From an uncultured Cellulophaga sp. (GTDB taxonomy: Bacteria; Bacteroidota; Bacteroidia; Flavobacteriales; Flavobacteriaceae), in the NCBI GenBank assembly GCA_947492955.1, contig CANLOV010000001.1, forward strand, positions 372,001 through 436,000: 64,000 nucleotides of DNA. Direction: 5' to 3'. Of the stretch, positions 42,109-51,593 are shown in pieces. The position numbers were made by a program, and so were the translations under genes. How positions within the stretch are numbered: position 1 is the stretch's first letter; every line of letters begins with the position of its first letter. Below the pieces are notes generated by a model. The model was given only the letters and a program-made list of their open reading frames with translations, was not told the origin of the DNA and did not search any database.

Positions 42109-42288
42109 CAACGCAGCGCAATGGGTAGCCTGTAAATTTTATGGAAATATAGGAAAAAACTTTTTCGTTTTTTTTATGTGTTGGGAATAAAAATTGGCGA
42201 CCAGATTACATATAGCGACACTATAAATATACACAGACCTTTCGGTTTAGCCTAAACCCCTAATTACGTTTAGGTTTTGTTGTACAAA
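42109..42288. repeat. attC-like element E8 (mosaic)
   Basis: GGCAACGCAGCGCAATG…CCAGATTACATATAGCGAC joined to ACTATAAATATACACAGACCTTTCGGTTTAGCC…ACGTTTAGGTTTTGTTGTACAAAG. Confidence 0.75.
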
Positions 42289-42291
42289 GTT

Positions 42292-42879
42292 TTATGCTAC
42301 TCCGTTTATTCTCAAATTGTAATATTCTTCTTTAGTCAAATTTACTTTTAAATTAAAGTAACAACTTCCTCCATCTGCAACCACAATTGGTTCTTTTCTC
42401 CAATCAAAATTCTCATTCTGTTTGCAAAAGAAATTAATCCAAATTTCCTTTTCTCCTAATTCATTAATAACAGTTACGTACTGTCTTCTATATCTTTTTA
42501 AATCTAGCTCGAAACCAGTCTTTTCTATGCCTTTTCGTTCTAGATGAGAATTGACGACTTCAACAAAATTCTTTCTTTCTAAATTATTTTTTTTAATGGC
42601 CTTTTGAATTAATAAATTTACTTTATCCAATTCTACTACGTTTAGTTCAGATGGCTTAGCGTTTTCAAAAATCCACCACCATTCGGTAGTGTAAGTTAAG
42701 AATGTATAACCACTTTCTGATGTATTTAAATCGGATTGCTCGGTATTAATTCCAGCTTCGATTTCAGTATTCATAACTGGCTTTTCTCCCATCACAGTTC
42801 CAATAAAAATTGTAACTCCAATCAAAACTAAACCTGCAAATAGTGCAAGGGTAAATAATATGTTTTTACTTTTTTTCAA
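42292..42879 (-). CDS. Hypothetical membrane-anchored protein
   Basis: N-terminal TM; 195 aa. Confidence 0.62.
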   Translation of the reverse strand: MKKSKNILFTLALFAGLVLIGVTIFIGTVMGEKPVMNTEIEAGINTEQSDLNTSESGYTFLTYTTEWWWIFENAKPSELNVVELDKVNLLIQKAIKKNNLERKNFVEVVNSHLERKGIEKTGFELDLKRYRRQYVTVINELGEKEIWINFFCKQNENFDWRKEPIVVADGGSCYFNLKVNLTKEEYYNLRINGVA

Positions 42880-42895
42880 ATTTTGTACAATGGTC

Positions 42896-43018
42896 TTGTA
42901 TAAAGTTAGTTTGGAATTGGAAGTGTTAATTATTAGACTAACGTGATTTTTGATTAAAAGTAAAGAACTTTAAGTTTAGAACAAAGCTCAAATTAACGTT
43001 ATGCGTTGTTGTGCACAG
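42896..43018. repeat. attC-like element E9
   Basis: ACAATGGTCTTGTATAAAGTTAGTTTG…CAAATTAACGTTATGCGTTGTTGTGCACAG inverted arms. Confidence 0.65.
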
Positions 43019-43020
43019 TT

Positions 43021-44064
43021 TTATCTATTCAAATTAATAAACTTAATAGCTTCAATAATGTTTTGATCTTCTAGCAGGTTTTCAAAATTGTCTTTTTGCT
43101 TTATATATATGTCTGGTTTTAAGTTTTCAGAATAATTTCCATACATGTCTGCTAAATACCCCGTAGTTAATGGAGCTTTGACTTTAAAAGGCAGTTGAAA
43201 TAAACTATTACCTGTAAGAAATCCGTAGCTGGGTTCTCCTATTATTATAACATTTTCTCTTCCCTTAAACCCTAAGACAACACATTCTCCAGAACTGGCT
43301 GTAAAATTCCCAATTATAAGTGCTACAGGGATTTTAGTGTCAGGTTTTTTGCTAATTGTTTTTACTTTAGTTTCTATTTTTTCTCCAGAATAAAATTTCC
43401 CGTTTTTTAGTTTGTGAATTGTATTAATTTCTTTGTTAACATCTAATAGATTATACACTACTTTATTTCCTAGTAAATGGTATAGGGCATTAATCATAGG
43501 ATAAGCATTTCCTCCAATATTAAATCTTAAATCTATTATCCAGCCTTTTAAATCATTGTTTTTGTCAAGCATTACAATTTTATCATACATCTCTTGCGTT
43601 TTTGAATTAAGTTCATCTTCAGATAAATCTAATAAAAGCATTCCTGGTATTACAATATAGCCATATACATCATCTAACTTGGAAACCCCAAATGTTGGTT
43701 TCGATTGATATTTTTTTACAAATTGAGGGCTAAAATCTTTAAAATAAAGCTGTTTTTGGGGAGTTGCAGGATAGTATCCCGTTTCAGAAAAAAGCATGCA
43801 ATGTTCGCATCCAATAGAATCAAAAACATCTCGACTTTCTTTAAGAGATTTTTCAAATGTAGAATGTGTTAATGCATTCTTTTCAAAACGAGTTTTTATT
43901 TTTTTCCAAAATACTCTGTCTTTAAAGAGATATTTTTTTTCTAAATTATAAAATAGACTATCCGAAAAAATTTGAATACTATCTTTCACTGTTCGTTTTT
44001 GACTGTGTCCTTTTATAGAAATAACTAATGTGATAATAGTAATAATAATTGAAATTGATTTCAT
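43021..44064 (-). CDS. S41-family (C-terminal processing protease-like) secreted peptidase
   Basis: Signal peptide; GWIIDLRFNIGGNAYPMI; NFTASSGECVVLGFKGRENVIIIGEPSYGFLTGN. Confidence 0.82.
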   Translation of the reverse strand: MKSISIIITIITLVISIKGHSQKRTVKDSIQIFSDSLFYNLEKKYLFKDRVFWKKIKTRFEKNALTHSTFEKSLKESRDVFDSIGCEHCMLFSETGYYPATPQKQLYFKDFSPQFVKKYQSKPTFGVSKLDDVYGYIVIPGMLLLDLSEDELNSKTQEMYDKIVMLDKNNDLKGWIIDLRFNIGGNAYPMINALYHLLGNKVVYNLLDVNKEINTIHKLKNGKFYSGEKIETKVKTISKKPDTKIPVALIIGNFTASSGECVVLGFKGRENVIIIGEPSYGFLTGNSLFQLPFKVKAPLTTGYLADMYGNYSENLKPDIYIKQKDNFENLLEDQNIIEAIKFINLNR

Positions 44065-44163
44065 CTTCTTATATTTTTATTTGGTACAATGCTAAGAAGT
44101 TTTATTGCTAATTAGCTTGAATTCAATTGTGAAGACTTCCCAAAAGAAGAATTTTGGACATAT

Positions 44164-45270
44164 TTATTGCTTTTTTTTCTTTTTGTACTGAGAAGGAGTT
44201 AATCCTGTTTGTTTTTTAAAAATTAAATTAAACGAAGATTTAGAGTTAAACCCTGCTTCGCGAGAAATAGCCTCAAGAGTGTAATGCTTAAATTCAAAAT
44301 TATCTAGTAAAGTTTTTACTTTTTCTACCTTGTATGTATTAATATACTCTGAAAAATTAGTTTTATATACTTCATTAATGTATCCTGAAAGTTCTTTACT
44401 AGATATTTCTAATAATGATGCTAGCTTAGAAAGAGATAGGTTAGGGTTTTTAAATTGTTCTTCTACTTTCATTATTTGAACTATTTTTTTTTCTAGATCA
44501 TAATACTTTTCATTCTGTTGGGTATCTAATGAGTATTTAAAGAAAAGGATATTGGGTTTTGTATATCCGATATAACCAATCCAGTAGATTAAAGCTGTAT
44601 TTGTTAAAAAAGTAAAGTAAAATGCATTAATATTAAGTTTATCAGATAAAAATGTAATACCCGTTAATACTAGGCTTAGTAAAACATAACTAATAAATAC
44701 CCAACTAAATAAAGTTAACCACCTTATATTTTTATTTTCTTTAGAACTAAGCTTGTAATTTGTTTTTATCCTATTTAAAAAATTAATAGTTAATAGGCCT
44801 AATATTAAGCTAAAAGTAAAGCGAACAAACTCATTTATGGTATAAAACCCAGAGGCTTCTACTTCCCTAATAATTCTAGAATCTCCTTCCTTAATTCTAA
44901 TAAAATACCAGTACGATTGTAATAAGCCATAAATAATTGTAGGAATAAATAGATAATTTTCTTTCTTATAATATGGTGTTTTTTCTTTTTGTGTTATTTG
45001 ACTCTTTACGTAAAAATAGAATCCTGTAGCTATTAAATAATCATAAGGGTAAGGAAAGCTTAATGGAATCTTACCAATGTGATAAATTTTCATAAACATT
45101 AAACCGTATGAAAAATTTATATATGCTAGTGAAAAAAGAAATAATATAAAAAACAGATAAGCTAGAGGGTTTCCTTTTTTCTTATTATACAAAAAGAAGC
45201 AGAGCATAAAACCTTGAAAAGCTCCAAAAAGAATAATTGTATTTTGAAAGTTATAATAACTAGTTGTCAA
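44164..45270 (-). CDS. AraC-family regulator with N-terminal multi-TM domain
   Basis: Multi-TM N-terminus; C-terminal double HTH, YTLEAISREAGFNSKSSFNLIFKKQTGLTPSQYKKKK. Confidence 0.9.
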   Translation of the reverse strand: MTTSYYNFQNTIILFGAFQGFMLCFFLYNKKKGNPLAYLFFILFLFSLAYINFSYGLMFMKIYHIGKIPLSFPYPYDYLIATGFYFYVKSQITQKEKTPYYKKENYLFIPTIIYGLLQSYWYFIRIKEGDSRIIREVEASGFYTINEFVRFTFSLILGLLTINFLNRIKTNYKLSSKENKNIRWLTLFSWVFISYVLLSLVLTGITFLSDKLNINAFYFTFLTNTALIYWIGYIGYTKPNILFFKYSLDTQQNEKYYDLEKKIVQIMKVEEQFKNPNLSLSKLASLLEISSKELSGYINEVYKTNFSEYINTYKVEKVKTLLDNFEFKHYTLEAISREAGFNSKSSFNLIFKKQTGLTPSQYKKKKKQ

Positions 45271-45340
45271 ATTAAATAGGTTTTAAATTTATTGTGCTAA
45301 TTTAATGAATAGACCTAGCTTTATTGGAATTGTACCTAAC

Positions 45341-45650
45341 ACAACGCTATATATTATCTGCGAATTCTTATGGAAATATAGGGAAAAACTTTTTTGCTTT
45401 TTTATTGTGAATAAAAAATAGCAACTTGTTGTGATGTATTATTTTTCTATGTTAAGCATAGTATGGAGTAAGAGGTCTATTAAACTACGGCCATATGTAA
45501 TCTGACATAGTGCTGCGATGAATTGCATTTTGTTTTTATCTTTTCTGTTTCAAAACCCAAATCAAAAGATTTGGCGGTGTTTGCAAACACGCCCAAGCCT
45601 TTAAATATAACACTTTATGCCCTATTTGCTATAGCCATTGTTACCACACG
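45341..45650. repeat. attC-like compound element E10
   Basis: CTAACACAACGCTATATATT…GGAAATATAGGGAAAAAC…GGCCATATGTAATCTGACATAGTGCTGCGATGAATTGCATTTTG…CAAATCAAAAGATTTGGCG…GCCATTGTTACCACACG. Confidence 0.7.
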
Positions 45651-47146
45651 TAATTTTCGTTTATCTCTTTCTCCAATTGCATTATTTGAGAAGGGTAACT
45701 GGCTTCGCCATTGACAATCTTTCCATTTTCGTCCACCAATAGATATCTGGGATAAGCGAATCGTCCATTATTACCGAATTCGTTGATTATATCTTCCAGT
45801 AATTTTTCATTGGTTACTATATGATAACCTTCCAAATCATAGGATTTTATCATTTCATGCCAAATTTTCTCTTTGCTGTTTTTGCCCTCACAGATGTACA
45901 ACAATGCCATGTTCTTGGCTTTTAATAATCGCCCCAAACTTTTTTTATGCTCAAATTCTTTTTTGCAGGGGGCACACCAAGTCGCCCAAATGTCCACAAA
46001 AACTTTCTTTCCGTTGAACTTTGAAATTAAGTCTTTGAAAGTGTCGATTTCCCCGTAGTTCTTGACAAATTGAATTTTTTCGTTTGTCTTCGCCTTTTTC
46101 AAATTTTTATGAAAAGTAACGATAGGCTTTATAGAAGTCTCTAAATGTTCATTGTAGGGACTTTGTGGATATTCCTTACTGAAGTTTTCATAAGTTTCAA
46201 TTATTTTTTTGGAATTGTCATTTGTCTGCCAACTTTCATAATAAATGTAGGAAGCCAAATAATACTCAAGTTCCTCTCCGGCAAGATACTTTTTGGCTTC
46301 ATCGATATTGTATTGGTAAATATCCCCTGTTTCATATTTTTTTTTCAATGCCTCGGCATCGAAGCCTTCCGATGAAAGTTGCGCAAACCTTATAAAATTA
46401 CTTACCAAGGCATAGAACCATGGAGAACGATCATTATCATTTCCGATGATATTTGAAACTTTGAGTTTTTTGTTCCAGAATTTTTTTAAACTATCTATTT
46501 TCAATGATTCTTTTTCATTGAGATATTTTTGCAAAAGCATACTGGCAACACCCGCTTCAAGAGCAGAATAATAGACTTTTCTATCTAAAACTGCCAGTTC
46601 ATGAAAATCTTTGGAAATCTCCTTTTTTTTCAATAATTCATCGAATTTGGAAATCTCAATTTCCCTTAAAGAATTTATTTTGGAAGATATTTCTTCGGGG
46701 ATTGAATCATTGTGAAATTCATTCAATCCTATCATAAAAAATTCGGGTGCGGGCAGGGTATTGTAAAAATTTTGGCCGTTTCCGTTAGGTGAATCTATAT
46801 AAAATGATTTTTGTCCTTTATCGAGTTCAATGTCAATACCATAAGTTTGTCCAGGTTCGGTCAACAGAATGCCGCCTATTTTTCCTGGGACATATAAGGT
46901 TGTGAATGATGGTTTATCCGTGTCGATTTTTATTTGAAACTTACCGATTGAGTCAGTGATTGTGGATTTTTTATCTCCATAAAACCATTTTCCATCAATC
47001 GGAACCGTGTATTCGATTTTTTCAGGACTGGCAAGGTCTACTATTTGTCCGTTTATTGTTATTTCTTTCTCTACTTTTTTAGAACAACTAATAAAACCAA
47101 GTATTAGGATGATCGGGATAATATTTCTGGCTCTCATTTTTGTCAT
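45641..47146 (-). CDS. TlpA-like thioredoxin-fold lipoprotein
   Basis: Lipobox ILGFISCSKK; KVFVDIWATWCAPCKKEFEH redox motif. Confidence 0.85.
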   Translation of the reverse strand: MTKMRARNIIPIILILGFISCSKKVEKEITINGQIVDLASPEKIEYTVPIDGKWFYGDKKSTITDSIGKFQIKIDTDKPSFTTLYVPGKIGGILLTEPGQTYGIDIELDKGQKSFYIDSPNGNGQNFYNTLPAPEFFMIGLNEFHNDSIPEEISSKINSLREIEISKFDELLKKKEISKDFHELAVLDRKVYYSALEAGVASMLLQKYLNEKESLKIDSLKKFWNKKLKVSNIIGNDNDRSPWFYALVSNFIRFAQLSSEGFDAEALKKKYETGDIYQYNIDEAKKYLAGEELEYYLASYIYYESWQTNDNSKKIIETYENFSKEYPQSPYNEHLETSIKPIVTFHKNLKKAKTNEKIQFVKNYGEIDTFKDLISKFNGKKVFVDIWATWCAPCKKEFEHKKSLGRLLKAKNMALLYICEGKNSKEKIWHEMIKSYDLEGYHIVTNEKLLEDIINEFGNNGRFAYPRYLLVDENGKIVNGEASYPSQIMQLEKEINENYVW

Positions 47147-47155
47147 TATGTGTGG

Positions 47156-47483
47156 TAACGCAGCGCTATGTGGAGTCCGCGAATTTTTATAGTAATATAA
47201 GAAAAAAAATTTTTTGTTTTTTTGTTGTATTGGGAATAATAATTGGCGACCAGATTACATATAGCGCTGCGATGAATTGCATTTTCCCAATGGGCGAGAA
47301 TCGAGAGGAACGAGATGTAGCCTATTGGGTCGACGTAGGAGAATGCAATTCATCGTTGTTGTATAAGATTAGTTGCGTGATTTAAGAGCTAAAGTTAGCA
47401 AATAAATCACAGATAGAAAGTCCGCGAGGACTTTCGTAAATAGGTTAGAACTAGCAATTAATTTTATACTGTGTTGCCAGTAG
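47156..47483. repeat. attC-like compound element E11 (three palindromic modules)
   Basis: GGTAACGCAGCGC…ATATAGCGCTGCG; CGATGAATTGC…GCAATTCATCG (47270-47355); AAGTCCGCGAGGACTTT hairpin; tail TACTGTGTTGCCAG. Confidence 0.75.
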
Positions 47484-47486
47484 TTT

Positions 47487-48263
47487 TTATTCAAATTCAA
47501 TAATTTCTTTTCCTTCAGTTCTGATTTGAAACAACTTTCGTAATTTAAAGTTTTCTGAATTTTCAATATAGAATCTTAAATTCTCAAAATTTATAGTAGT
47601 TTTTCCATTTTGTTCATTAATCAAAGTTTTTGCGTATTGTTTTCTTTTCTCTAGAAATCCACTTTCTTTTTTGTCGATAAACCATAGAGTTCTTAATTCG
47701 TCTTTATCTATTGCAATTGAAAAGTCTCTAAATGTTAATTCTTTTGAGTTTTGATTTATATTGCTCAAATCAAATAATTCTCCAGAAGAGAAAATAACAT
47801 TTGTATTTTTATTAGAAATCCAGTCTTTTAAATGAATTCCTTGTTGGAAATTGATTTGGTCATTTAGATGCAAATGAACAAGTTCTTGATATTTGAACTT
47901 GTTTTTGAGAAAGTACAAGTCGATGAATTTTTTTTTGCCATTATCGTATAATTCATATTTTAATTTCCCTTTTTGATTAATTGTTTTTTCAAATCCACAA
48001 TTTCTATTTCCGTAGTTTATATTCAAATAAATTTTAGCTTTCTTGAATTTTACGATTTCTGCTTTTTTAAAATCTTTTGATGTATTTAAACTACCAATAA
48101 TCTTATTATTATCAGAATTTTTTAAAACAATGTTTAAATTTCCATATTTGGTTTTGTCATCCTTTTTTTCTAGGTTAATATAGATATCAACAGGAACGAG
48201 TTTCCTTGAACATCCAAAAATCAGACATAAACAAAATAGAAGATTTATTTTTCTTAAAGTCAT
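47487..48263 (-). CDS. Hypothetical lipoprotein
   Basis: Lipobox LCLIFGCSRK; 258 aa. Confidence 0.65.
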   Translation of the reverse strand: MTLRKINLLFCLCLIFGCSRKLVPVDIYINLEKKDDKTKYGNLNIVLKNSDNNKIIGSLNTSKDFKKAEIVKFKKAKIYLNINYGNRNCGFEKTINQKGKLKYELYDNGKKKFIDLYFLKNKFKYQELVHLHLNDQINFQQGIHLKDWISNKNTNVIFSSGELFDLSNINQNSKELTFRDFSIAIDKDELRTLWFIDKKESGFLEKRKQYAKTLINEQNGKTTINFENLRFYIENSENFKLRKLFQIRTEGKEIIEFE

Positions 48264-48365
48264 TTTTTATAATTTAAGCCTAATATAATTCAGATGATTT
48301 ATTTATGAAAGTTAGAATGAGTGTAAGCTAGTTTTCATTGAGTTAACGAGTTTCTCAAATTACTG

Positions 48366-48782
48366 GCAACGCAGCGCTATGTGGAGTCCGCGAATTTTTA
48401 TGGAAATATAGGAAAAAACTTTTTTGTTTTTTTCATGTATTAGGAATAAAAATTGGCGACCAGATTACATATAGGGACATGATGTGTTGCGTTATTTTCT
48501 TCCGTTAAGGATCGTGTTTGGCAAGAGTTCTCTTATTCTATGGCCATATGTAATCTGACATAGCGCTGCGATGAATTGCATTTTCCCAATGGGCGAGAAT
48601 CGAGAGGAACGAGATGTAGCCTATTGGGTCGACGTAGGAGAATGCAATTCATCGGTTTGTATATGATTTCGTAGCGGGATTTCAGAAAAATTTCGAACTA
48701 TAGAAATCAAGCTTTATTAAAAGTAACAGTTTTCCATTTAGTAGGAGAACAGCTATGAATTATAGGCCTTGTTGTAAAACGT
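48366..48782. repeat. attC-like compound element E12 (largest, nested palindromes)
   Basis: GGCAACGCAGCGC…TAGCGCTGCG; CAGATTACATAT (48461-48472)/ATATGTAATCTG (48546-48557); CGATGAATTGC…GCAATTCATCG (48569-48654); GGTTTGTATATG…AATTATAGGCCTTGTTGTAAAACG. Confidence 0.75.
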
Positions 48783-48785
48783 TTT

Positions 48786-49286
48786 TTAATTATTAAAAAC
48801 TTTGGATATCTTTTTCAACTCTTCTGAATTAAGAGATGAAGTTTCCTTTAATTTGGATAAGAAAGTTTCAACATGTTTTTCTTTTGATGGGTTTCCAATG
48901 TTTCTACCTTTTAAATTAAATGAATCAGTTAGAAGATTCCCATCAGGGTCAAATATTAACCAAAAAGGTATTCCAGCTCTTTTACCTTTGTATTTTTCCA
49001 AGATTTCAATAGCTCCAGGGTTTTCCAGATGCTTATTGAATTTATATTCTTTTATAATAAGTTCTCTTATCACATAACTTCGTTCAAATAATTCTGAAAC
49101 CGATTCATTTTGCATCCGTTCTGTCATAATGTGGCAGGGTTTACACCATGAAGCCGAAAACTTAATAAAGATGTTTTTACTTTCTTTTTTTCCTTCTTCG
49201 AACGCATTATTAAGCACAGTTACAGCACTTTCCTGTGCATAAGATTCACACGTAATTAATAGAATTAAGATTAGAAATTTACGCAT
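48786..49286 (-). CDS. Secreted thioredoxin-fold protein
   Basis: Signal peptide MRKFLILILLITCESYAQ; FIKFSASWCKPCHIM. The longer ORF in the track (to 49340) starts inside repeat E13. Confidence 0.82.
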   Translation of the reverse strand: MRKFLILILLITCESYAQESAVTVLNNAFEEGKKESKNIFIKFSASWCKPCHIMTERMQNESVSELFERSYVIRELIIKEYKFNKHLENPGAIEILEKYKGKRAGIPFWLIFDPDGNLLTDSFNLKGRNIGNPSKEKHVETFLSKLKETSSLNSEELKKISKVFNN

Positions 49287-49299
49287 TTGAAATGTTTTT

Positions 49300-49500
49300 A
49301 CAACGGTCTTGTGTATGAAACGTAGCGTGCAAAAAGACACTAACTTTTCGGATTAACACAGAGCCGAATTTTTATATTTTGTTTTTAAGTTCTCTCTTTT
49401 AAAAGCCAAATTAAAAATTTGGCGGACATTATAAAAATACACAAACCTTTCGGTTAAGCCCTAAAGTCCGCATTACGTTTAGGTGTTGTTGTAATCTTTT
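49300..49500. repeat. attC-like element E13 (GTATGAAACGTAGCGTG class)
   Basis: ACAACGGTCTTGTGTATGAAACGTAGCGTG…GCCAAATTAAAAATTTGGCGGAC…CATTACGTTTAGGTGTTGTTGTAATC; close match to E19. Confidence 0.78.
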
Positions 49501-50052
49501 TTATTCGGTTAGGTCTAGTACACGTACTAAATAATAGTTTTCGTTTGGATACAGAACTTCCATCGTTTGATTTATTTCCTCCATAAAATTCAGGGAATTA
49601 ATTAGTCCACCTTCCGATGAGTATTTCAATTCCGTTCGTCCATCCGATAATACAATTCTACCGTTAGATTTATCTCTTTTTATTTTGTCTTTGTTTTTGT
49701 TTAGAAAATTTTCAAAGTTCCATGTCGAATCCTTAACAAAAATTTTTCTTTCGTAAATTTTTTTCCATTCGCTATCTGTATTGTAATAATCTTTAAGTTT
49801 AGACACAATTTTTAATGAATCCTTTTCCTTCGTAATTACAAGTTTTTCATAACCTTCATAATCACAAATTGACCGGTCGAGCCAAATTCTTAGAGTGTCC
49901 GTTTCGGCCATTTTCATTTTGAAGTCTGCATAGTCTTTTTGTAAGTCGAAAAAAGGTAATACTTGAACCTTATCCTCTTTAAGAGAATTATTCTTGTCCT
50001 TACAGCTTGTAAGAAACATTGAAATTAGTAATATGTAAATTTTTGCTCTCAA
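49501..50052 (-). CDS. Hypothetical lipoprotein
   Basis: Lipobox MFLTSCKDK. Confidence 0.65.
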   Translation of the reverse strand: MRAKIYILLISMFLTSCKDKNNSLKEDKVQVLPFFDLQKDYADFKMKMAETDTLRIWLDRSICDYEGYEKLVITKEKDSLKIVSKLKDYYNTDSEWKKIYERKIFVKDSTWNFENFLNKNKDKIKRDKSNGRIVLSDGRTELKYSSEGGLINSLNFMEEINQTMEVLYPNENYYLVRVLDLTE

Positions 50053-50060
50053 ATTGCTTA

Positions 50061-50245
50061 CAACTTGTTTATATGTGTAACTTTATTCCACTTATAAGCC
50101 CATTACGTATGGCTATGAGGAAGTTTAGTGTTTTGTCTACACTATAAAAATACACAAGATTTTATTTTAAATCCTATAAATTTGGTAATTAGGGTATATT
50201 GCTTTTATGAGATAGCAATGTTTATAGTAGTAATTTAATTTACTC
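50061..50245. repeat. Intergenic element E14 (CCACTTATAAGCCC class)
   Basis: ACAACTTGTTTATATGTGTAACTTTATTCCACTTATAAGCCCATTACGTATGGCTATGaGGAAGTTTAgTGTTTT shared with E20; similarity resumes at AGCAATGTTTATAGTAGTAATTTAATTTA up to the stop codon. Confidence 0.75.
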
Positions 50246-50710
50246 TTTTATATGGGCTTTTTGTATTAATTCACTCTTTATATTTATAACTTCCATTTTT
50301 TTAGCTAAACAGAATTTAACGTCTGCTCCATAATTTTTTAAGTCTGAATGTAATATTTCTTGGTCATTCCTTAATTTCCATATCATATATATTATTCCAC
50401 TTTTTTCAAATCTGTAACCAATAAAATCGTCCGTAAAAGTTGATCCACTAATTAAATATTCAAATCGATTTGAGTAATTTTCAAAGTATTTAAATAACTC
50501 CGATTTGGTTAATTTTTTAAATTCAAATTCAATGGTTTTTGCATTAATTAATTCATCGATTATGGAAATCAAATATCCTTGGAAATATATAAAATCTTGG
50601 TTTGTTCCATAAAACTCATTTTGAATCCAGAGTTTTCCGTAACCCATTTTTGAGTTAGCTTTAGATTGAGTGAATTCAATCGCAAAAGATTTTTTATTTC
50701 CGATTATCAT
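50240..50710 (-). CDS. Hypothetical protein
   Basis: 156 aa ORF MIIGNKKSFAIEFTQSKANSKMGYGKLWIQNEFYG. Confidence 0.6.
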   Translation of the reverse strand: MIIGNKKSFAIEFTQSKANSKMGYGKLWIQNEFYGTNQDFIYFQGYLISIIDELINAKTIEFEFKKLTKSELFKYFENYSNRFEYLISGSTFTDDFIGYRFEKSGIIYMIWKLRNDQEILHSDLKNYGADVKFCLAKKMEVINIKSELIQKAHIKE

Positions 50711-50726
50711 TTTTGTTGATTGTGCC

Positions 50727-50857
50727 TGACGGTTTTGTGTATGAGCAGTAGCGGATTAAATCAACTACTTTTCGGAATACAATATACTCTAATTAATTCA
50801 AGAATGTTTAAGATTAAAATCTAAACCGCTATTGCTTATACACTTTGCTGCCATTAG
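50727..50857. repeat. attC-like element E15
   Basis: GACGGTTTTGTGTATGAGCAGTAGCGG…CCGCTATTGCTTATACACTTTGCTGCCATTAG: 18-bp arms with 2 mismatches. Confidence 0.75.
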
Positions 50858-51588
50858 TTTTTTCCGTAATACTGTTCTACTTTTTTAACTGCTCTAATAC
50901 ACATAAAAGCTGGGAATTCATTAAGCTCATTATAATGTTTCTTATCTAATTTTTCGAATTCTTGTGTAGGCTTTGGTTCTACCAATTTATCAATATAGAA
51001 TCCGTTTTCTGTTAAAGGTGCAATACAATCATTAAGAGATCGTCTATAACTGTTAATTTCAACAGGCTTACCAAAACCTGTCCAAACACATTTTACAGCT
51101 TCTGTTTTGAAGTACTCAGTCGATTCATAATAATTATACTCAAAAAAGGGGTGTTCGATTGAGATGATTAATAGTCCATTAGTTTTGAGGACTCTATGAA
51201 ATTCTCTAATAGTTGAATTCCAATCTTCTAAATAGTGCAAAGCCAATGCGCAAAGTACATAATCAAAAGATTCATCTTTTATCATTGTCAAAGGTTTGCT
51301 TAAATCGTGAACAAAGAATCTTCCTTGATTTACATTTCTTTGCTTAGCAAATTTTATCATTTCTGCACTTAAGTCAAATCCAGTTACTTGTGAACCTTTT
51401 GAAAGTAAGATTTCTGCATATTTTCCTGGCCCACAAGCAGCATCGAGAATCGATTTGTTTTTTATGTCTTTAAATAAATTTAACGTATTAGGTCTATCAT
51501 AGTAAGCATTATGTGGCTTGTGGTCAATTAATCTATTATAATCTTCTGCTAATTCATTATATGCGTTCTTTATTTTTTCTTTTTTCAT
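50854..51588 (-). CDS. Class I SAM-dependent methyltransferase
   Basis: KSILDAACGPGKYAEILLSKGSQVTGFDLSAEMIKFAKQ. Confidence 0.9.
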   Translation of the reverse strand: MKKEKIKNAYNELAEDYNRLIDHKPHNAYYDRPNTLNLFKDIKNKSILDAACGPGKYAEILLSKGSQVTGFDLSAEMIKFAKQRNVNQGRFFVHDLSKPLTMIKDESFDYVLCALALHYLEDWNSTIREFHRVLKTNGLLIISIEHPFFEYNYYESTEYFKTEAVKCVWTGFGKPVEINSYRRSLNDCIAPLTENGFYIDKLVEPKPTQEFEKLDKKHYNELNEFPAFMCIRAVKKVEQYYGKN

Positions 51589-51593
51589 TGATA

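Noticed and set aside
47140-47385. 81-aa plus-strand ORF
   Set aside because: Encoded almost wholly by repeat E11 on the antisense strand.
47369-47566. 65-aa minus-strand ORF
   Set aside because: Lies in repeat E11 and overlaps the better-supported ORF 47487..48263 in another frame.
49287-49340. Extended N-terminus of the thioredoxin-like ORF (MSFCTLRFIHKTVVKTFQ…)
   Set aside because: That stretch is repeat E13; the internal Met starts a normal signal peptide, so the extension is unlikely to be translated.
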